From Arthrobacter sp. AZCC_0090 (GTDB taxonomy: Bacteria > Actinomycetota > Actinomycetes > Actinomycetales > Micrococcaceae), in NCBI RefSeq assembly GCF_014207375.1, contig NZ_JACHEE010000006.1, positions 1 to 64,000 on the forward strand: a DNA stretch of 64,000 nt. The letters are read 5' to 3'. Below, piece by piece: positions 63,700-64,000 of this stretch. The notes beneath the pieces are model-generated. The model saw only the letters and a list, made by a program, of their open reading frames with translations. It was not told where the DNA came from and ran no database searches. Both the position numbers and the translations under genes were made by a program. Numbering within the stretch: position 1 is the stretch's first letter; each line of letters starts with the position of its first letter.

Positions 63700-64000
63700 G
63701 TGAGGACTTCCCGGCAGCGGAAGGCGCCGCGGGCGATCCACGGACCGCCGAGCTGCGCGATCGGCTCGCCGCGGTCCGTCGGCGGATTTCCGCGGCAACC
63801 CGTGCGGCTGGGCGCGGCGAGGAGCCACAGCTGATCGTCGTCAGCAAGTTCCATCCAGCAGCGGACGTCGCCCGGCTCGTTGCCCTCGGAGTGACCGACG
63901 TCGGTGAAAACCGCGACCAAGAGGCGGCCGCGAAGGCCGCGGAACTTGCCGGACTCGCCTTGCGTTGGCACTTCATCGGTCAATTGCAAAGCAACAAAGC
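63696..64000 (+). CDS. YggS family PLP-binding protein (3' end outside window)
   Basis: The ATG at 63696 overlaps the previous stop. The visible 101 residues include LIVVSKFHPAADV, where the Lys would hold pyridoxal phosphate, and VTDVGENRDQEAAAKAAEL, then LRWHFIGQLQSNK, the family signature. YggS proteins maintain PLP and amino-acid balance. In actinobacteria this gene stands between pgeF and sepF, as here. The rest lies outside. Confidence 0.9.
   Translation, partial: MSEDFPAAEGAAGDPRTAELRDRLAAVRRRISAATRAAGRGEEPQLIVVSKFHPAADVARLVALGVTDVGENRDQEAAAKAAELAGLALRWHFIGQLQSNK

Overview
The window reads as chromosome of a high-G+C actinobacterium of the Arthrobacter/Paenarthrobacter type (Micrococcaceae). 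The grounds are an actinobacterial dcw cluster with PknL, an Rv2175c-type protein and FtsR nearby, GTG/TTG starts, dense ATGA/GTGA overlaps, a MurE whose substrate motif fits L-Lys rather than mDAP, and blocks syntenic with Mycobacterium tuberculosis Rv1708-Rv1713, Rv1826-Rv1830 and Rv2148c-Rv2187. Assignment is from recalled family and synteny knowledge; no search was run.

Layout. 1-5.9 kb: a propionate/2-methylcitrate module (prpD, cut by the window edge, behind a GntR/FCD repressor with two identical operators), then a CitA/CitB-type two-component system divergent from dctA, with a CRP-like site between them. 6-14.4 kb: the housekeeping run parA-scpA-scpB-rluB-tyrA-cmk-plsC-der, ended by tRNA-Pro(GGG). 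14.4-19.6 kb: an accessory segment behind the tRNA. It has non-coding DNA with nested inverted repeats and a hexamer array, then a compact six-gene minus-strand operon: secreted Cys-containing peptide, lipoprotein, membrane-fusion protein with a peptidoglycan-binding domain, ABC ATPase, MacB/FtsX-like permease and a small membrane protein. I think this is the most likely undescribed system here (peptide export, toxin/immunity or envelope function). Beside it are about 22-bp helically phased repeats in front of a PhnA-like zinc-ribbon gene.

20-27 kb: MarR/MFS divergent pair, an Fpg/Nei-family glycosylase, and gcvH-garA(odhI)-ftsR-bfn-merR. 26-38.6 kb: orphan ParA-like ATPase, pyruvate carboxylase, acyl-CoA ligase, ROK glucokinase, two tandem esterases, acyltransferase and class II DAHP synthase. 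38.7-46.4 kb: PASTA kinase pknL, LysM/SLT cell-wall protein, Rv2175c-like protein, lipoprotein plus polyprenyl synthase, dinB and a DUF3040 protein. 46.7-64 kb: a complete dcw cluster mraZ-rsmH-ftsL-ftsI-murE-murF-mraY-murD-ftsW-murG-murC-ftsQ-ftsZ followed by pgeF and yggS (cut by the edge).

The parts connect. The PASTA kinase senses the wall precursors made by the mur genes. GarA/OdhI (FHA) is a kinase substrate controlling 2-oxoglutarate metabolism. FtsR is the predicted activator of ftsZ, and a shared sequence motif is visible upstream of merR and ftsZ. MraZ boxes sit inside the mraZ promoter. Most intergenic gaps hold strong hairpins, usually without a U-tract.
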